Origin: Ixodes scapularis
Taxonomy: Eukaryota > Arthropoda > Arachnida > Ixodida > Ixodidae
Direction of reading: 5' to 3'
Assembly: GCF_016920785.2 (NCBI RefSeq)
Contig: NW_024609846.1
Location: forward strand, 120,059,473-120,123,472
Length of the DNA: 64,000 nucleotides
In this document: piece by piece, positions 12,563 through 23,512 of the stretch
How positions within the stretch are numbered: position 1 is the stretch's first letter
Layout of the letters: every line of letters starts with the position of its first letter
Position numbers and translations under genes: made by a program
The notes under the pieces: generated by a model
The model's database searches: none
The model's input: the letters and a program-made list of their open reading frames with translations, nothing else
What the model was told of the DNA's origin: nothing

Positions 12563-12854
12563 TGATAGAGGGGCTTTAGTAGCAACTGCCTACCTCACTA
12601 ATACCCGTGCCACACGGGCAACTGGAATGCCATTTACAACGAATGACATTTGAACGATCGGCCAATCAGCGCGCGACACTCCGAGCGTGGGGCGCTCCAC
12701 GCGCGACAGATCGCGAGCCGATTCGTTAGGAAAAAGTTAGTAAAGTCGTTAATATAAAAAAAAACGTTACCGATTTCCCTTGTTATGCGGAGAATTAAGA
12801 TATACGTAGGTGCACTTTAGGTTACGTATAGGTTACTTTATCAAGACGTATACA

Positions 12855-12861
<7 letters not shown>

Positions 12862-12898
<37 letters not shown>
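12862..12898. repeat. (TA)n microsatellite
   Basis: GTGTGTG passing into about 17 TA units. Confidence 0.92.
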
Positions 12899-12900
<2 letters not shown>

Positions 12901-13118
12901 GATGAATTTGAGTATAGCATCACTCACGATGAACCCTTTCGTGACGTATACTTTAGTTATATCTTATTCTGTTCTTGGCGGGCATCAATCAGGTTGACGT
13001 CTCTCCAACGTGTGATGGACGGTCGTTCTTTCTTCACACACCTCTTCAAATGATATCACACCGCTTACCTTCGTCCTTGCATGTTTGTATGTCAGTTCAC
13101 ACAGCCCTCTCAACAATA

Positions 13119-13141
13119 TTTTTTTTTTTTTTTTTTTTTTT
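13119..13141. repeat. Poly(T) tract
   Basis: About 23 consecutive T. It could be a retroposed tail on the minus strand, but no SINE body was identified beside it. Confidence 0.9.
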
Positions 13142-13364
13142 AAATTTAAGCCTAAGGTTTAGAGTAGGGAGGCAAAGGCAGACTTGCTCTGTTTGATGAG
13201 GTTCGGCGGGGTGTGCAATGCACGAAGAAATAAGTCAAACAAACGAGTATAAAACACTCAGCGTTCCTTTCCGACCGGAGGCTCTTGTACGCAACAAAAC
13301 AATATCGGATACATTAAATGTTCTCCCTACATATTCGATAAAAAAGAAATATATTATTTATATG

Positions 13365-13735
13365 CCGGGTGTTTCATTTTAATTCGAACAGATCTATTAC
13401 AAAAAAAGTTCGTAAAAGATGCACTAATCCGGTTTGTGCAGGTGAGTTGTATGGCCAGGGGGACATTACGTGGGTGGCTAATCTTTTCGATAAGTCGGCT
13501 AATTAATTAAAATTCGTTAATTAACACTTTAATTAGTGAAAATAGACATACGGTTCCAATTAGAAACTTACCGAGCGTCATCGAAAACTACTAGATCAAG
13601 TCTTTTCAGAACGACTTGAAGTTCGTGGGAAACTCGGGGGCGCACCAAGTAAGCATGTGCACTCGTGCAGCAGGTGCAAAGCTAGCACTAGCAGTGGCGG
13701 AACGCGGATGATTAGAATATCATCACGTTCCGGCA
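13365..13735. mobile_element. Half copy of a CCGGGTGTT-family element
   Basis: It starts CCGGGTGTTTCATTTT and then shares ordered blocks with the left arm of the 11122-11796 element: the GCTAATTAATTAAAA block, a block like GGTTCCAATTAGAAACTT, and a block like CGTGCAGCAGGTGCAAAGCT. It breaks off at the equivalent of the element's centre, next to a short TA tract at 13736-13756. The outer 120 bp are strongly diverged, so this is an older or related subfamily. Confidence 0.6.
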
Positions 13736-13839
13736 ATATATATATATATATATATTAGTGAATTTACGGTGAATAAGCTTACTTTTTGCGAATCTTAACT
13801 TTTCAAGTGCATTACCGGACAGCCCGGCGAATACAATCC

Positions 13840-14055
13840 AATCGGGGGTAATGACTGGACGCCATACTTGAGGGCAATGTTTAGAGCGCATGCTCAGAGC
13901 CAGCTCACATTAATAGGTTGCTAGCTAAGACCGCCAACCTTGATGGTGCCGAATGCACGCTGCAAAAGGACCGTGGAAGCTCGCCACCAGCACGAGCTCA
14001 GCAGTCGCGCACACAGTTATGGCCCGCCAGCGAATACTCCCTCTATACAACTCAT
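13840..14055 (+). repeat. Dispersed repeat (CGTGGAAGCTCGCCA), copy 1
   Basis: Ordered matches with 61430-61640: AGAGCGCATG, TGCTAGCTAAGACCGCCAA against TGCTAAGACCGGCAA, GAATGCACG, CGTGGAAGCTCGCCA(C/T)CAG, CTCAGCAGTCG(C/T)GCACACAG and CTATGGCC-GCCAG(C/T)GAATAC. The family is unidentified. Confidence 0.6.
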
Positions 14056-14099
14056 CGACTCATACCGAAAAGTAAGCCCGTTCCGGACCGGCTGGCCAG

Positions 14100-14865
14100 A
14101 TGCTAGCACGCGGCCCCGGTGTAACACGCAGCCCCAAAAAGCTCACGCATGCTGGACCCCTATGTGAAGCTACCAACAATCCACTCGTACTCTGCACACA
14201 CGCACACACACACGCACATACAACTCGCACCACGCCCCTCCCCCCGAGACGGGCGACGGCGGTCGTCAGGCGCCATCCCTGGGCTCGAGGGTGGGCGCGT
14301 ATTCCAGGCCACGGCAGCAGCAGCAGGGGGGCGGAGTCGACGCCACTCAACGCGCACAAGCGGGCACAGCGACGACGTTATCCGAGCCCCGACGTAATCC
14401 TGGGTCGTCATAATCCATCGGGCACAACGCAGCACGCCGTCGAGCGTCGTCATCGCCGCACTCGCACCGCCACGCGGCATCCATCCATCCATCCGGGCAA
14501 CGTCGGGGGCACACAGCACACGGACGGAGATTGGAAACACAGCAGCGTCGAAGGGGGGGCATCCGGTGAGGGTGGCGACGGCGCGTTCACTCGGACCACA
14601 GGTCCCCGAGAAACACACAGCGTCGAAGCACACAGCCGAGACTGGACCCGAGCCCAGGGAAGGCGCCTTCGAGACGACGCTCGCGTCTACGGAGTGGGGG
14701 GCGTGGTGCTTGTTGTTCTGTGGGGCGTCGGGCACAACACACGCGAGCAAAGCGTCCTTTGGTATTCGCAGGGTCGTCCTCCTCCTTGAGACGTCGCCGC
14801 TGGTCTCACTAATCTGCCGGGCGTCTTCCCACAACGTGCTGATACGCCGTAAAGCTCCTCGATTT
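14100..14865. other. CpG-rich region open on both strands; (CA)n tract
   Basis: Frames of about 225 codons are open on both strands over the same bases, and neither encodes a recognisable domain. This points to low stop-codon density rather than a gene. A CA/CG dinucleotide tract lies at about 14195-14220. Confidence 0.5.
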
Positions 14866-14880
14866 TCACGGTCCCGATTC

Positions 14881-15014
14881 GTCGCGAATTCGGCAGCGAG
14901 GTTATCATATTCGCGAGCATTTATCCTAAAGGCTGGAATTCGCCTGTCCAGAGTATAGAAATATTCGCGACCTCCCTAAAGTTCGCGAATTTTTCCCAGT
15001 CGCGAAATTCGCGA
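14881..15014. promoter_or_regulatory. Cluster of six TCGCGA palindromes
   Basis: TCGCGA starts at 14882, 14911, 14965, 14983, 15000 and 15009, mostly within TTCGCGAA-like words. Six copies of a 6-mer in 133 bp is far above chance. Whether it is a protein-binding cluster or a decayed tandem repeat is open. Confidence 0.4.
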
Positions 15015-15029
15015 AAATTAGGGGCTCGC

Positions 15030-16602
15030 GTACAGTAAGTCCCTGACAGCATGAGAACGTCAGGGAGGTGGTCCGCAGCAAAAGCTTCCTACCTTCGGCA
15101 ACGCTTTTTTTGAGCCTCGAGCGTGGAAGCGCAACCAAAGCACGGCGGAAGGCAACGAGCCAGTCTTAAAAACCGAGCTTCGTACAAATTAAAAACCGCC
15201 CAGCCGCTCTTATTCTGTTAATGAGTATAGTAAGCTCGCTCAGAGACCGGGATGTTTTCCGGAAACGATAGCTGGGTTACGCTCGGCTTTAAGTCCGTGC
15301 AGACGCAAACCGAAGCAGCGTCGTTTTCGGCGCGTTCCCACCGCCGGAAACGTTGGTGCTTTGATTTCGTTTCCTTCTTTCCGCGCGGACAGAAAAGAGA
15401 AGGCTCAGATTACGGAGTCACACTGTACGTTCCCACCTCTTCGACGAGTCCGGGCCCTCGATCAACGATAGGGACATGCCGAGCAGGAGCTGAATGCCAG
15501 TGGCATCGACCTTATTTCGAGTGTGGTGCGGAAACTACGGTGGCTGGCTTCCCATTCTCCCAAAGAGGCCCCTTCCCATTCGAGTGGTCTCCCCTCGCAC
15601 GTCACCGCCGCTACGCGAGACGAACCGCGACAAGCGGCCAGGCATACCGCTGTCTGCGACACAAGTCTTGTACAAGATGTCGCCGGGGTCGGTAAGGAAG
15701 TTAGGAGAGAGACGAGTCGGCGCTCTCGTGCACAAGCGTCGAGGAAGTGCGTGGTGAAACCAGAGTGCCCCAGAATACGGTAATGAAACTAAGCTCCGCT
15801 CCGTCAATTACCCCTCCCCCCCCCCTTTTTTTTTTCTCAAAAAAAAAAAAAAAGAAAATGCCAGCGCGTTTATTATTTTACAGAGCTTTCGGAAAATCAG
15901 TCACCGTATTCTGCAGAAGGAATCTGCGGACAAAAAGGAAGCCCATGTTGATCCCCCTATTGTCATCGGTGCTAGGGACACTACGTAGAAACGTTTCACA
16001 TGTTCAGTGCACCAGCACCAGCGTTAGTGATTTCCTTCTTCTTTGGGTAAGCTAGCTCCCTTCTAAGGTGCGCTGATTGATTGCCACATGCTCTGCAAAA
16101 AAATAAACGCGAGAGAAAAAAAAAATTTTAAAGTTTTTTTTGCCGCTCAGGCAAGAAAAAGAAAAGTGAAGTCATTGGCAGTGGACGGATGCGTGTTGCG
16201 TCCGATATTCCGCAAAAGCTACACGCAAGCTGAGAACGCGTTCCTCAGCCCGCCAGACAGAGGCGGCGACGCGCAGAAGGCGGATTACTCGAATGGGGAA
16301 CAGCAGTCCCTTTTGCGTTACGTCGCGCCAGGCTAGTTCACCGTGGCTCTTTCGGTGTTCTTGGGCCAACACCGACAGAGAGTACACACTCTCTCCCAAC
16401 GCCACGACGCAAGGCCGGCTTAGATGGACTTTACGCCGCCAAGGGGGCGCTGCTGCCGGCGTGGCGCAGGCGTTCACTACGCAAACTTACAAGCGCGAAC
16501 TTGTCTGTAAAGAGCGTGTTGGTTTATGGACCCTCGGCTAGGCGTACAGTATCGGCGCTCAAGGCCCTAGTGCAGACTTGCGATTGTAGAACGCGACTTC
16601 CT
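15030..16602. other. No gene recognised; intron or flank
   Basis: 15490-15790 has overlapping frames on both strands without domains. 15820-15855 is a C-run, T-run and A-run. Nothing resembling a further Spen exon was seen. Confidence 0.45.
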
Positions 16603-16691
16603 CAGGGGGATGCTCCCACTTGAGCAGAACGAACGCTGGAGAGGAGGTCGCCCGCTCTCCAGCGTTCCATCTGCCAAAGTGGGAGTTTCCA
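16603..16691. mobile_element. Hairpin MITE copy just downstream of the spen exon
   Basis: Arms 16603-16641 and 16653-16691 pair (CTCCCACTT... with ...AAGTGGGAG; CGAACGCTGGAGAG with CTCTCCAGCGTTC). The inner sequence matches the TTAA-flanked hairpin at 21591-21722, but TTAA is lacking here. It lies about 185 bp beyond the exon's donor site, in the intron. Confidence 0.6.
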
Positions 16692-16876
16692 CACGATATA
16701 CAGACACGATGTCGGGAAGTCCCGATTTGCTCCGTCGCCGACTGTTTTCGACGTCCCTGGACGACGGAAAACCGCTTTCTGCGATTCGGGATGAGGGCAA
16801 CCGGAAGCTGGCCCGAGTGCCGTTACCCCGAAGCCTGGCGGCTGTCGACCCCGAGCGAGCCAAGCGGGTGCCTCAC

Positions 16877-17212
16877 CTGGGGTTCCGGGCGCCCGCTCCG
16901 GGTGGCGGGTACGGGGACGCGCCCGGGGCGGAGGCGGCGACCGAGACGGCCTGCGAGAGCCCGATGGCCGGCGCTGCGGGGGGTCCGGCCCCCCGGGGCT
17001 GCTGCGGCGGGGGCACCGGCGGCTCGTCGCGCTCGTGGATGAAGAGGGCCTGGCCCGGGGGCAGCTCCACGTAGTCCGTGGGCAGCAGGCGCTCCTCCAC
17101 CTTGTTCTCGGCCACGTGGGCCTTGACCGCGGACCGCAGGTCGATGAACGACACCGTGGCACAGAGCACATCCCCTTCGCGGCGGATTTTCACGCTCTGC
17201 ACCTTGCCATAC
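16877..17212 (-). CDS. spen: Internal exon of a split ends (Spen/SHARP)-like gene, second half of RRM1 plus linker
   Basis: This internal exon is 336 nt long and encodes 111 whole codons. It opens with the RRM beta2 strand YGKVQSVKI, continues with the RNP1-like beta3 strand CATVSFIDL, helix 2 (RSAVKAHVAEN) and the beta4 region LLPTDYVELP, then runs into a Pro/Ala-rich linker. The pattern YGKV-SVKI, F-D-KSA-KAH, L-TDY-EP is known from the first RRM of the Spen family: nuclear RNA-binding co-repressors with N-terminal RRMs and a C-terminal SPOC domain that act in Notch, EGFR and Wnt signalling. On the minus strand a pyrimidine-rich tract and CGCAG precede base 17212, and CAG/gtgagg follows base 16877. 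Both junctions split a codon in the same phase, so skipping this exon would keep frame. Codons are GC-rich at third positions. The preceding exon (expected LWVGNLP-type RRM start) and later RRMs and SPOC were not found here. Another Spen-family member is a less likely alternative. Confidence 0.8.
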
Positions 17213-19850
17213 CTGCGGGGAGAGACATCAACGTCACTGCCGGCTCGCACCGAGCTGATCCACGACACGCGGGCTCAACCACCAGGAAGAATCTATGAAC
17301 CTCGACCTCCACCCGACGTCCTCGCACTCGGATGGCGAACGTCCTTCGAGGCGTTGGCCACCGAATTGCCCGTGCATTCCGACGCCCGACAGAACAGACT
17401 GAGGCGAAGCGGTCACACCTACGGCGTCCGCGCGCTAGCGCAGCATGGGTGTCGATCACAGCCCTGGGGTCTTATTTCGGTCACCGCGAGAACGAGAAAT
17501 AATTTCACACTCACGGAGCGAAATACAATCAATAAATCAATTTATCTTTTATTTTCACGAAATAAAAATGGGGGACGCAGGAGGCGTACATGGCTAGCAG
17601 AAAGGTATATGACCCATATGCAGGAGGCGCCTACTGGCCGGACTCCTGAACACACGAGGAAATATATTTAGCGGATGTTTCGCCCGCTAAGATGAGCGAA
17701 GGGCGTTTGTCCTCTGTGAAGCTTCATTCGCAGACGAAAATAAAACAAGAACAAAACCAGGAGAGAAAGAAGAAAAAAAAAAAAGGGGGGGGGGGGGTGC
17801 GTTTTCTACAAATTGAGTGCCACGGCGAGTAATAACGGATGAGAGCTGAAATGTTGATCTCCTATTTCACGTAGAACTCTATCGACGACCCGTGTTTCCT
17901 TAGCAAATCTCTAGTTGTTTCCTTAGCAAATCTCTGCCGCACGCAAGTTGACATCGACAGGTGGATAAACGAGTGCTAAGGAGGAACACATCGAAGGCCG
18001 CGAGACCTCTCTCGCCAGCCGCGTGTTGGAGAGAAGTGCTCGGCAAAATAACGCCCGATAGTGGACTCGGCGAACGGGTCAAAAATGCCCTTGGTCGAAA
18101 ACGCTCGCGCAGCAGAAAGCCGTGACACGACCAATGAGCAGCCGAGAACGCTCGTCAGCATTCGTAAGCCAGCCCAAGGCAAACGGGGCAGCACCGAGCC
18201 CAATAGTACTTTGGAAAAAAAAAAAAAAAAAACGCAGGCTGGAAACGAACCCACAGGAGTTCAAAGCCGCCCATCCGGCATCTTCAAAATTTCCCCAGCA
18301 CGCCGCACACGATCACATGACCGCACACCGGTACAATGCCTGTCCGCATCGAAGCGGAACTCCCGTGGCTTCCACCGGATTCGCTAAATAATAAGCCGAG
18401 GCTCTTTTGGGAAAGAAAACTGCCATCCGCTCTTCGGACGAAGGAGAACCGTCTAGGTTGAGCAGGCAGCAAGAGCAGCTCCGTTCACCCCTGAGCCGAC
18501 AAGCCCGCGGGAAATACGTTCGCTCGGACCAGTCGTACATCGATCTCTCGCCACGCGTAATCACGCTCCCCGCCATAACGACGCACAGAGACCGGGGCCG
18601 GCCTTTTGTGTTTGGGGCTGAACCGCACGTAAGCGATTTAGCGAGCGGTGAGGGAGCCAGCGACGAGCCACGGAGATTTCTCACTGTCGCTCGTCGCGTC
18701 GCTCGGTTTCTGGATTTCTAGAAAACGTGGCTCATCGCCTCGGTCGATTTCGTGTGGTTTGGCTCCTCGCGCGACTGACCGACCGAGAGCGAACCGGAAA
18801 GCCGTCGCTTGTCTCGTCGCTGGCCAAATCGTTTACGATGGGTTCATCGAAACATGATGGTGCGCACTGCCGCCTCGGCTGCGCCTGGACTTAAAAGGTA
18901 GTACGATCAAACTTTCTGCGCGTTGAAACCTCTGTCCAGTGGGCTTCGTTCTGAGCATGGCCGGGTAGCTCTCTTCTACGGAGTGCCACACGTCGCGCAA
19001 GCGCAGTGACTCAGCACTACTGGCGCAGGAAGAACTGCCTCGTCAGTTTAGGAGTGAACGAATCGTCGTTCACCCCGGCGCCCTCGGAGCGACCGCGGCG
19101 CTGGGCAACGCGCGCGCGTGCGAGACATTGTTTCCTTCGTCTCGCGCCTGGCAGGAGGCCCGACAAGCGGAAAGAGCCCCGCAAAAGGGGCAGCACGTTT
19201 ATGCGTACCCGGCCAGCGAGCCCTTTGTTGTCCGCAGCCCGCCTTCTTTTCCGTCCCCGCAGAACGAGTCAGTGGCACACGTGCACGCCGCGAACGCGTA
19301 GCGAACAACAAAAGGCAGCCCCACGGCACGCACACCACAACATCCGCGTTGGAAGCACGCTCTTTTTTTATTATTTTATTTGTTTTATTTTTCCGCTCCG
19401 CAGGCCTTTCTTTTACGTCATCGCCGAGCGGGAAAGTAGCGAGGTGTATACACGAAATGAAAGATACATAAAATTGAAAAACAAAAATACAAAACTCGTG
19501 CTTGCCGACGGAAGACTGCGGGGAGCACGCGTTCGACCCCGCGAGAGACCCCTCGGTTCGAGAGCTCGTTCGAGCCTAGAAACGTGGAACTGCCAATAAA
19601 AACAAAAATATATATAAAAAAAAATGTGTCTAGAGAACTTTGGATGACTACAGCACTTCCTAGATATGAATTGAGCGTGTGTCTCGAGATGAGCGGCTGT
19701 GACGTCACGCCGTTAAGGTGGAGCTGCTGTTGGCATTGAGCATGCGCAGATGCTCCAGCCTTCCGTGAATATGCTTGCATGCGCACTGCCCACACGTGGT
19801 AAGGACAAAATGAGTTTCTAAACAGCGTGTTGGTCTACTGGGTCCGGACG
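17213..19850. other. Probable intron upstream of the spen exon
   Basis: No RRM start (LWVGNLP-like) was found on the minus strand. Contents include a G13 run at 17785-17797, a short tandem duplication at 17893-17935, A-runs, and a perfect TGACGTCA at about 19698. Open frames (for example 19006-19599) carry no recognised domain. Confidence 0.5.
17893..17935 (+). repeat. Tandem duplication of 24 bp
   Basis: GTTTCCTTAGCAAATCTCT occurs twice, at 17893 and 17917. Confidence 0.88.
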
Positions 19851-19970
19851 TTTCATCGAGCGCCGTTTCGTCGAATACAGTTTCGTCGAACGCCACTTCA
19901 TTGAATACCGTTTCATCGAACACCGCTTTATCGAATACCGTTTCATCGAACCCCGCCTAGTTGAGCACCA
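19851..19970 (-). repeat. 15-bp minisatellite, eight units
   Basis: Eight degenerate tandem units with consensus TTTCATCGAAYACCG. The period is a multiple of three, so the minus strand reads an FDETV-type pentapeptide repeat through the array. The flanking frame is short and unrecognised, so coding is not claimed. Confidence 0.9.
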
Positions 19971-20041
19971 ATGGACGTATTCGGTTTCAAGCACGAAGCC
20001 GTCTTTGCAGCAAGAATACGTCTCCATGTTGCATAAAATTG

Positions 20042-20072
<31 letters not shown>
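20042..20072. repeat. Poly(A) tract (31)
   Basis: Uninterrupted A run. No SINE or retrogene body was recognised upstream. Confidence 0.95.
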
Positions 20073-20073
<1 letters not shown>

Positions 20074-20350
20074 GACGTGTCTCCCGTTTGTTCATGTTTC
20101 GTAATCGGCTGGTGCCCAGTGTTTGCAAGCACGGCCTCAGGGCGTCACCATCTTGGTCAGTTGGGGTGCGCTTGGGCAAGCCATAATCCGTTTACGAAGC
20201 CTTGCTAAGGCGTCGCAATCGGTCGAGGCCACGGGGGATTGTTACAGCAACAGCGCCTTCCACGACAAAAAAAAAGTAGTTCTACGGTTATACTTTTTTT
20301 TTTTCTAAGGGCAATGGAACTCGCGCGATTTCATCTCCATCGAGAATAAG

Positions 20351-20370
20351 ATATTATATATATATATATA
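20351..20370. repeat. Short (TA)n tract
   Basis: ATTATATATATATATATA preceding GGGCATGG. Confidence 0.85.
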
Positions 20371-20475
20371 GGGCATGGTCGCGTAGGGTTGGCCGAAGGC
20401 GTGGAGTACAAGACACTTGCCGAAACATTGAAATAAACCTTCGGTGTTTTTGTTTTTCTGACTTGGGATTTTCAA

Positions 20476-20906
<431 letters not shown>

Positions 20907-20979
20907 CCTTCTCGGAGACCACATACGATGGTGTGAAGTGCCCGTGTTGTGTATATATATATATATATATATATATAAG

Positions 20980-21590
20980 GGATAAATATTGACAAATGTA
21001 TTAGTTTAAATAATAGTTAGACCAAAAAAGTAACGCTACGTCCGTATCCGCTCTTTTTTTTTTTTTTTTCTTTTTCCTTCATTACGCTTAGGCTGTTGGC
21101 GATCGAGCCGTGCAATCCACTGCTTCCGCTCAAGATCCCCCTATAAGGACCCGCCACAGATTCGCGGTTAAATTGCGCGTATGTCTGTCTCGTGGATTGT
21201 TTCCGAAGAGCTCTTTACTCTAGCGACGGCAACGTTGCGGCGGTGGACGTTCATCGCCAAAGTTTGTTGGTTTCGAAGCAGACGACTCTCGGCCAGCAGA
21301 CGACAGCAGGTTCCACAGGACCTCGCATCGGGCGCAGTGACACGACTAGCTCCCGTGACGTGATGTGACGTGCCTCGCCCCATCCAGCTTGCGTCAGCAT
21401 CGTCGACAGCGCCTCTTGCTGCAGCGTCTCAGAACGAGCGCGACGCTAGCTGCAGGCGGCGTCGCCAAGACGGACGCGTCTGCCTTATTGAAACGTCTAT
21501 CGTCGAGTTTCAGGGTGTTTTGCCGCTCGGGTCGGGAACTCACTAACGATGACGTCGCGGCCATGTATGTCTTCTATGGTCGGTGACAGC
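20980..21590. other. No gene recognised
   Basis: A T-run near 21055-21070 and short frames only. Confidence 0.45.
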
Positions 21591-21722
21591 TTAAGGGGAA
21601 AGTGGAAGCTCCTCCCACTTCTTTCCACTTTAGCAGAGCGAACGCTGGTAAGGTCGCCTCCTCGCCAGCATTCGCTCTGCCAAGAGGGAGAGCGGTAGGA
21701 GGAGCTTCCACTTTATTCTTAA
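21591..21722. mobile_element. Small TTAA-flanked hairpin MITE
   Basis: A 132-bp hairpin unit. The left end reads GGGGAAAGTGGAAGCTCC and the right end is its complement with AATAAAGTGGAAGCTCC. TTAA is present on both sides (21591-21594 and 21719-21722), the target duplication of piggyBac-type elements. The inner hairpin pairs AGCAGAGCGAACGCTGG with CCAGCATTCGCTCTGCC. Confidence 0.65.
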
Positions 21723-21893
21723 CCTACACGAGCCCATACGCTGACTCAGCATTCATGTCCAACGTACGCCCCCAGCCGGCCTCCAATGGGCTCTTTCGGC
21801 CAGGAGGCACTACAGTGTCCGCCAGACGCGACCACGAAAGATACGCGACAGCTAGCGTCCGCGACCGTTTAATGCTGACGTGGAGCGGCGCCC

Positions 21894-22105
21894 TATGCAG
21901 AACGCAAGTTCGTCTGCCTCTTGCACAGAGGTTGCGATGATGTCAGAACACAAATCTCTTATTAACTGAAAAAAAAAGGTGGGTAGACCTCAAGACATCT
22001 AGCATTGAGGTCTACCCACTATCATTCCGATCAAAGCCAATCGGAGCTCGGTGTTACTGCAACTCCTGCGCGAGGAGCAGACAACTTGCTTTCCGCATAG
22101 CGTCC
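21894..22105. mobile_element. Foldback element, CGTCTGC family copy 2
   Basis: The outer arms CTATGCAGAACGCAAGTTCG and the complement of CAACTTGCTTTCCGCATAG pair. The centre is GGTGGGTAGACCTCAA facing TTGAGGTCTACCCACTATC, as in the copy at 20-258. An A-run (about 9) interrupts the left arm. Confidence 0.62.
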
Positions 22106-22159
22106 CATCACGCACGGGGCATAAATTACCGTCTGCTAGCATCTGTCTGCACTGACAGA

Positions 22160-22370
22160 GCGTTTGAAAAAACAAGTGGCGCCATTCATTGTTGTCGAAA
22201 TGCTCGAGACACGTGCCGCGCGCCACTTCTGGGAAGAACATGCGTCTGAAATCTAGCTCAGTGCAGTGCTATGCCGCCATGATCTTCCCAAGGGCTGCGC
22301 GTTCCTCGAGCATCGACACACCTTCCACTACTTTTGAAACATGAAGGGGCTTTACGTCACTATGGGTACA
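22160..22370 (-). repeat. Dispersed repeat containing TCATGGCGGCA, copy 2
   Basis: Reverse-complement counterpart of 12345-12562. It lies directly beside the foldback copy at 21894-22105. The two copies differ by several indels, for example an 8-10 nt gap around the AGCCCTTGGGAAG block. Confidence 0.6.
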
Positions 22371-23020
22371 GCATGTGCTACGCACGCGGTTATGTTTCCA
22401 TCTTCGTTCCTAGAAGCTTTGCATCGAACGTGCTTGTACCAGCGGAGATAGTTCAAGCATCCTCACTCCGGGTTGTGAAAAATGTCCACCGGGCGGTGAT
22501 ACCCCTACGGCTTCGTTGCCTGGGAGGTGCTGCCTTCAGACCGCAGAAGGGCGACTGTGGAGCCGCGCGCAAATGAGGCTCTCATTACGTTTCTAATTGT
22601 GGCTGGGTCGACCCCTCGCGTCCGACCCACTGGGCCCAGGCGTCAACGACCGGGAGTCGAGGCGACGCGAGGAACATATGCTAGGGCCTTCCCTGGGGTC
22701 GCCAACGCGCCGAGTCGGGAGGACGAGATCCGAGGCAATTTCGGGGGTCGCACGACGAGACAATGGCGCGATGATAAGCCCCGTCCACCCCGAAGGAAGA
22801 AGACGTAGTGGTCACACTTGGCTCGGTCGTCGTCGCCACAGCAAGGAGGGCACTTAATGAGACATCCTTCTCGGAGAAAAGAGCGAAAACACCTACGAAA
22901 TACGCGGTAGGCGGGACAGTGCGGTACAGTACCCACAACACAGAGCGAGTGCGGCGCGATTGCAGTGCCCACGTGAGTGACAAGACCATTTGCTAGATCC
23001 CCCAAGCGCCTCGGTCCGCA
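22371..23020. other. No gene recognised
   Basis: Frames of 60-120 codons overlap on both strands around 22530-23000, none with a recognisable domain. Confidence 0.45.
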
Positions 23021-23512
23021 CTCGAAGAATCATGAAAAACGGTGTTCCTTCAGTTTCCTAGTGTTAGGTATTTTCGAAACATTGCGTGCTAACGCGCTTT
23101 TGGAGTGTAATCCTGAGTCACCCTGAAGAAGCGTCGTAGTCCAAGGACCTGTCTTATCACTTTTAAGATATCTCGTCAATGTCAGCGTTTTTTGTACTGT
23201 GCATGCGATCCACCTTTCAACTTGACTGAGCTGCAGAAATCTCTTACAATATTAGCATTCTCGCGATTGTTGTTTTAGCAAGAATTGCTTAAAAAGCCGA
23301 GAATTCACAACCGAAACCAGGATTTAGCTCGCAGTCAGCGAAGCTACGCTGACATTGACGAGAAATATGAAAAGTGGTATGACAGGTCCTCGGACCCTAC
23401 ACGACGCTTGTTCAGGGTGACTCCGGATTACACTCAAAAGCGCGTAAGTACGCAATGGGTCAAAATTACCGATCACTAGGGGGCTGAAGGAACACCGTTC
23501 CCATGGTTCCTC
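23021..23512. mobile_element. Foldback element with about 165-bp arms
   Basis: Left arm 23021-23187 and right arm 23347-23512 are clearly complementary. Shared blocks include ACGGTGTTCCTTCAG, CATTGCGT, GCGCTTTTG, the complement of TCAGGGTGACTC, GACAGGTCC and CGCTGACATTGACGAGA. They diverge at perhaps one position in six. The 159-bp interior holds no gene. No target duplication was identified. Confidence 0.65.

Noticed and set aside
14100..14834. Frames of about 225 codons on both strands
   Set aside because: Mutual overlap on opposite strands and biased composition indicate low stop density rather than genes.
16610..17171. Frames on the opposite strand and other phase over the spen exon
   Set aside because: Shadows of the GC-rich coding exon. 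Only the minus-strand frame with the RRM motifs and consistent splice phases is credible.
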